Origin: Nanobdellota archaeon
GTDB lineage: Archaea > Nanobdellota > Nanobdellia > Woesearchaeales > GW2011-AR9
Length of the DNA: 20,689 nt
Assembly: GCA_018812355.1 (NCBI GenBank)
Contig: JAHJDQ010000069.1
Span: 1-20,689, forward strand
Reading direction: 5' to 3'
Position 1 is the stretch's first letter, and each line of letters opens with the position of its first letter. Under the pieces are notes generated by a model that saw only the letters and a list, made by a program, of their open reading frames with translations, searched no databases and was not told the DNA's origin. The translations under genes and the position numbers were made by a program. Of the stretch, positions 19,906 through 20,689 are shown in pieces.

Positions 19906-20310
19906 ATGAATACTAACAAAATCAGAATGATTGCTATCTTAATCGTAAGTATCTTAGTCATTATAACCGGAACTTTGTTCGGCATAAAATCCTACAATAA
20001 TAACAACCTCGGTGGAGCAATTCTAGGAATAATCATCGCTTTAATCATCGTTATCTTCGCCATTCTCGTCTATAAAAGAGGTAACCATGATCTCAAACAT
20101 GGCTTCCCTCTAAAAGATGAAAGAAGTCAAAAAGTCTTGGAAAAAGCTAGTTCCAGAGCATTTTATGTCTCTATTTACTTGTTACTAGCAGTCGGCTTCC
20201 TCTCAGATGACGCCATTAACTTTAGAGACGTCTCCCAAGCCACAAGTCTTATCATCGGCATGATGGCTTTACTCTTCCTCGGTTTCTGGATTTACTACAA
20301 CCGAAAATGA
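19906..20310 (+). CDS. DUF2178-like membrane protein
   Basis: 134 residues with four hydrophobic helices (about 7-27, 34-55, 87-103 and 112-130). Between the second and third is a cytoplasmic loop with PLKDERSQKVLEKASSRAF, matching the DER-containing signature of the DUF2178 family often encoded next to XRE regulators in archaea. The SD AAGGAGG is ideally placed. The stop codon overlaps the ATG of the regulator (ATGA), so expression is coupled. The function is unknown; a membrane sensor or transporter-like partner controlling the regulator is a common guess, not shown here. Confidence 0.75.
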   Translation: MNTNKIRMIAILIVSILVIITGTLFGIKSYNNNNLGGAILGIIIALIIVIFAILVYKRGNHDLKHGFPLKDERSQKVLEKASSRAFYVSIYLLLAVGFLSDDAINFRDVSQATSLIIGMMALLFLGFWIYYNRK

Positions 20311-20495
20311 AAACCAGAATTAAAGAGTTTAGAGCCAAGTACGATTTAACTCAAGAAGATCTCGCTAAAAAAGTAGGAGTAAGAAGGGAAACTATTGTCT
20401 TCCTTGAAAAAGGTAAGTATATCCCTTCCTTACAATTAGCTCATGATGTCGCAAAAGCACTGAAAACTAGTATAGAAGAATTGTTTATTTTTTAA
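20307..20495 (+). CDS. Small XRE-type helix-turn-helix transcriptional regulator
   Basis: 62 residues forming one HTH_3/Cro-C1 domain: IKEFRAKYDLTQEDLAKKVGVRRETIVFLEKGKYIPSLQLAHDVAKALKTSIEELF in order. The TQEDLAKKVGVRRETI segment is the helix-turn-helix, and the protein belongs to the short YgzD-like group. It has no effector domain. It is last in the operon and overlaps the DUF2178-like gene by 4 nt. It most likely binds the TTCTAACAT palindrome at the operon promoter as a dimer and represses its own synthesis. Confidence 0.9.
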   Translation: MKTRIKEFRAKYDLTQEDLAKKVGVRRETIVFLEKGKYIPSLQLAHDVAKALKTSIEELFIF

Positions 20496-20496
20496 T

Positions 20497-20550
20497 TCTT
20501 GCTGGGTTTAATTCCCCGTAGCTCACTACGATAATTAAACTTAAGCAAGA
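20497..20550. repeat. Long imperfect hairpin between the XRE gene and a transposase
   Basis: Three nested perfect stems: TCTTGCT (20497-20503)/AGCAAGA (20544-20550), GTTTAATT (20506-20513)/AATTAAAC (20533-20540) and CGTAG (20517-20521)/CTACG (20526-20530) with loop CTCA. It begins 2 nt after the XRE stop codon and no T run follows. It may be a terminator or, given the adjacent transposase gene, the target or end structure of an insertion sequence. Confidence 0.55.
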
Positions 20551-20629
20551 CAGGCTGGGTCATAATTAGCAAGTATTAAATAGTTCTAAATTATCCTTTC
20601 TACGTCGACAAAATGAGGTGATTTGACAA

Positions 20630-20689
20630 ATGGCATACATTAAAACTTCTAAAGAACAAAATTGGTTGCTTCCCCCTTCAATAAAAGAT
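20630..20689 (+). CDS. N-terminus of a probable IS1182-like transposase (partial, runs off the window)
   Basis: Twenty codons are visible: MAYIKTSKEQNWLLPPSIKD. This resembles the start of IS1182-type DDE transposases, in which MAYI is followed by a short loop and [L/F]PP or FP plus acidic residues before the DUF772 region. An SD (GAGGTG) lies 9 nt before the ATG. The gap 20551-20629, starting CAGGCTGGGTCATAATT, would hold the left end of the element, but its inverted repeat cannot be confirmed without the right end. The family call rests on only 20 residues. Confidence 0.45.
   Translation, partial: MAYIKTSKEQNWLLPPSIKD

Overview
The window looks like a chromosomal segment of a low-GC archaeon, most likely a DPANN lineage (Woesearchaeota/Pacearchaeota-like). 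The evidence is a CDP-archaeol synthase (CarS), a full-length Lhr helicase, many archaeal TATA boxes (TTTAAAT or TTATAA, 25-35 nt before start codons, often leaderless), and a mix of leaderless genes with genes carrying strong Shine-Dalgarno (SD) sites. Several genes are of bacterial type (NrdR, single-chain SelU, Fic, ORF6N, and an apparent IS1182-like transposase). I see no rRNA, tRNA or CRISPR.

Layout. 1-1110: a Fic AMP-transferase gene with a matching three-box repeat block (GGTGACTAC and its inverse) at each end. 1173-2177: SelU. 2174-4114 (minus): a DNA methyltransferase, a GNAT acetyltransferase and an unrecognised protein in an overlapping operon that may be a restriction-modification locus. 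4186-5229 (minus): a lysine-rich histone-H1-like protein and CarS. 5415-10899 (plus): a dNTP-synthesis block of nrdR, two different adenosylcobalamin-dependent (class II) ribonucleotide reductases, and a PduO-type cobalamin adenosyltransferase that would make their cofactor. A near-perfect NrdR box and a degenerate second box 31 bp away precede nrdR. 10949-12710: a small membrane protein and a thioredoxin/CcdA-like membrane protein. 12715-16966 (minus): Lhr with a small trailing gene, then an ORF6N/PLD-like protein. 17097-18159 (plus): a tight three-gene operon of two small unknown proteins and a caspase-like (clan CD) cysteine protease. 18163-20495: small membrane proteins, a RelE-like toxin/winged-helix pair, and divergently a membrane-protein/XRE-regulator operon; each of the last two has a perfect 19-bp palindromic operator. 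20497-20689: a long hairpin, then the start of a transposase cut by the window edge.

The most unusual signal is a set of stem-closed intergenic elements in the B12/RNR neighbourhood (7992-8100, 10188-10311, 11428-11571). The first and third share sequence and a fold with compensatory changes: an outer stem, a GGCRC/GYGCC helix, a 4-5 nt bulge ending ATT, an ATG.../...CAT helix, then TCCTCTGG. They look like an undescribed structured RNA (or mobile hairpin) family. The second may be a diverged copy on the other strand. The first two end within 15 nt of start codons that lack an SD, so a regulatory role in B12/dNTP metabolism is plausible but unproven. The protease operon is the second candidate for an undescribed system.
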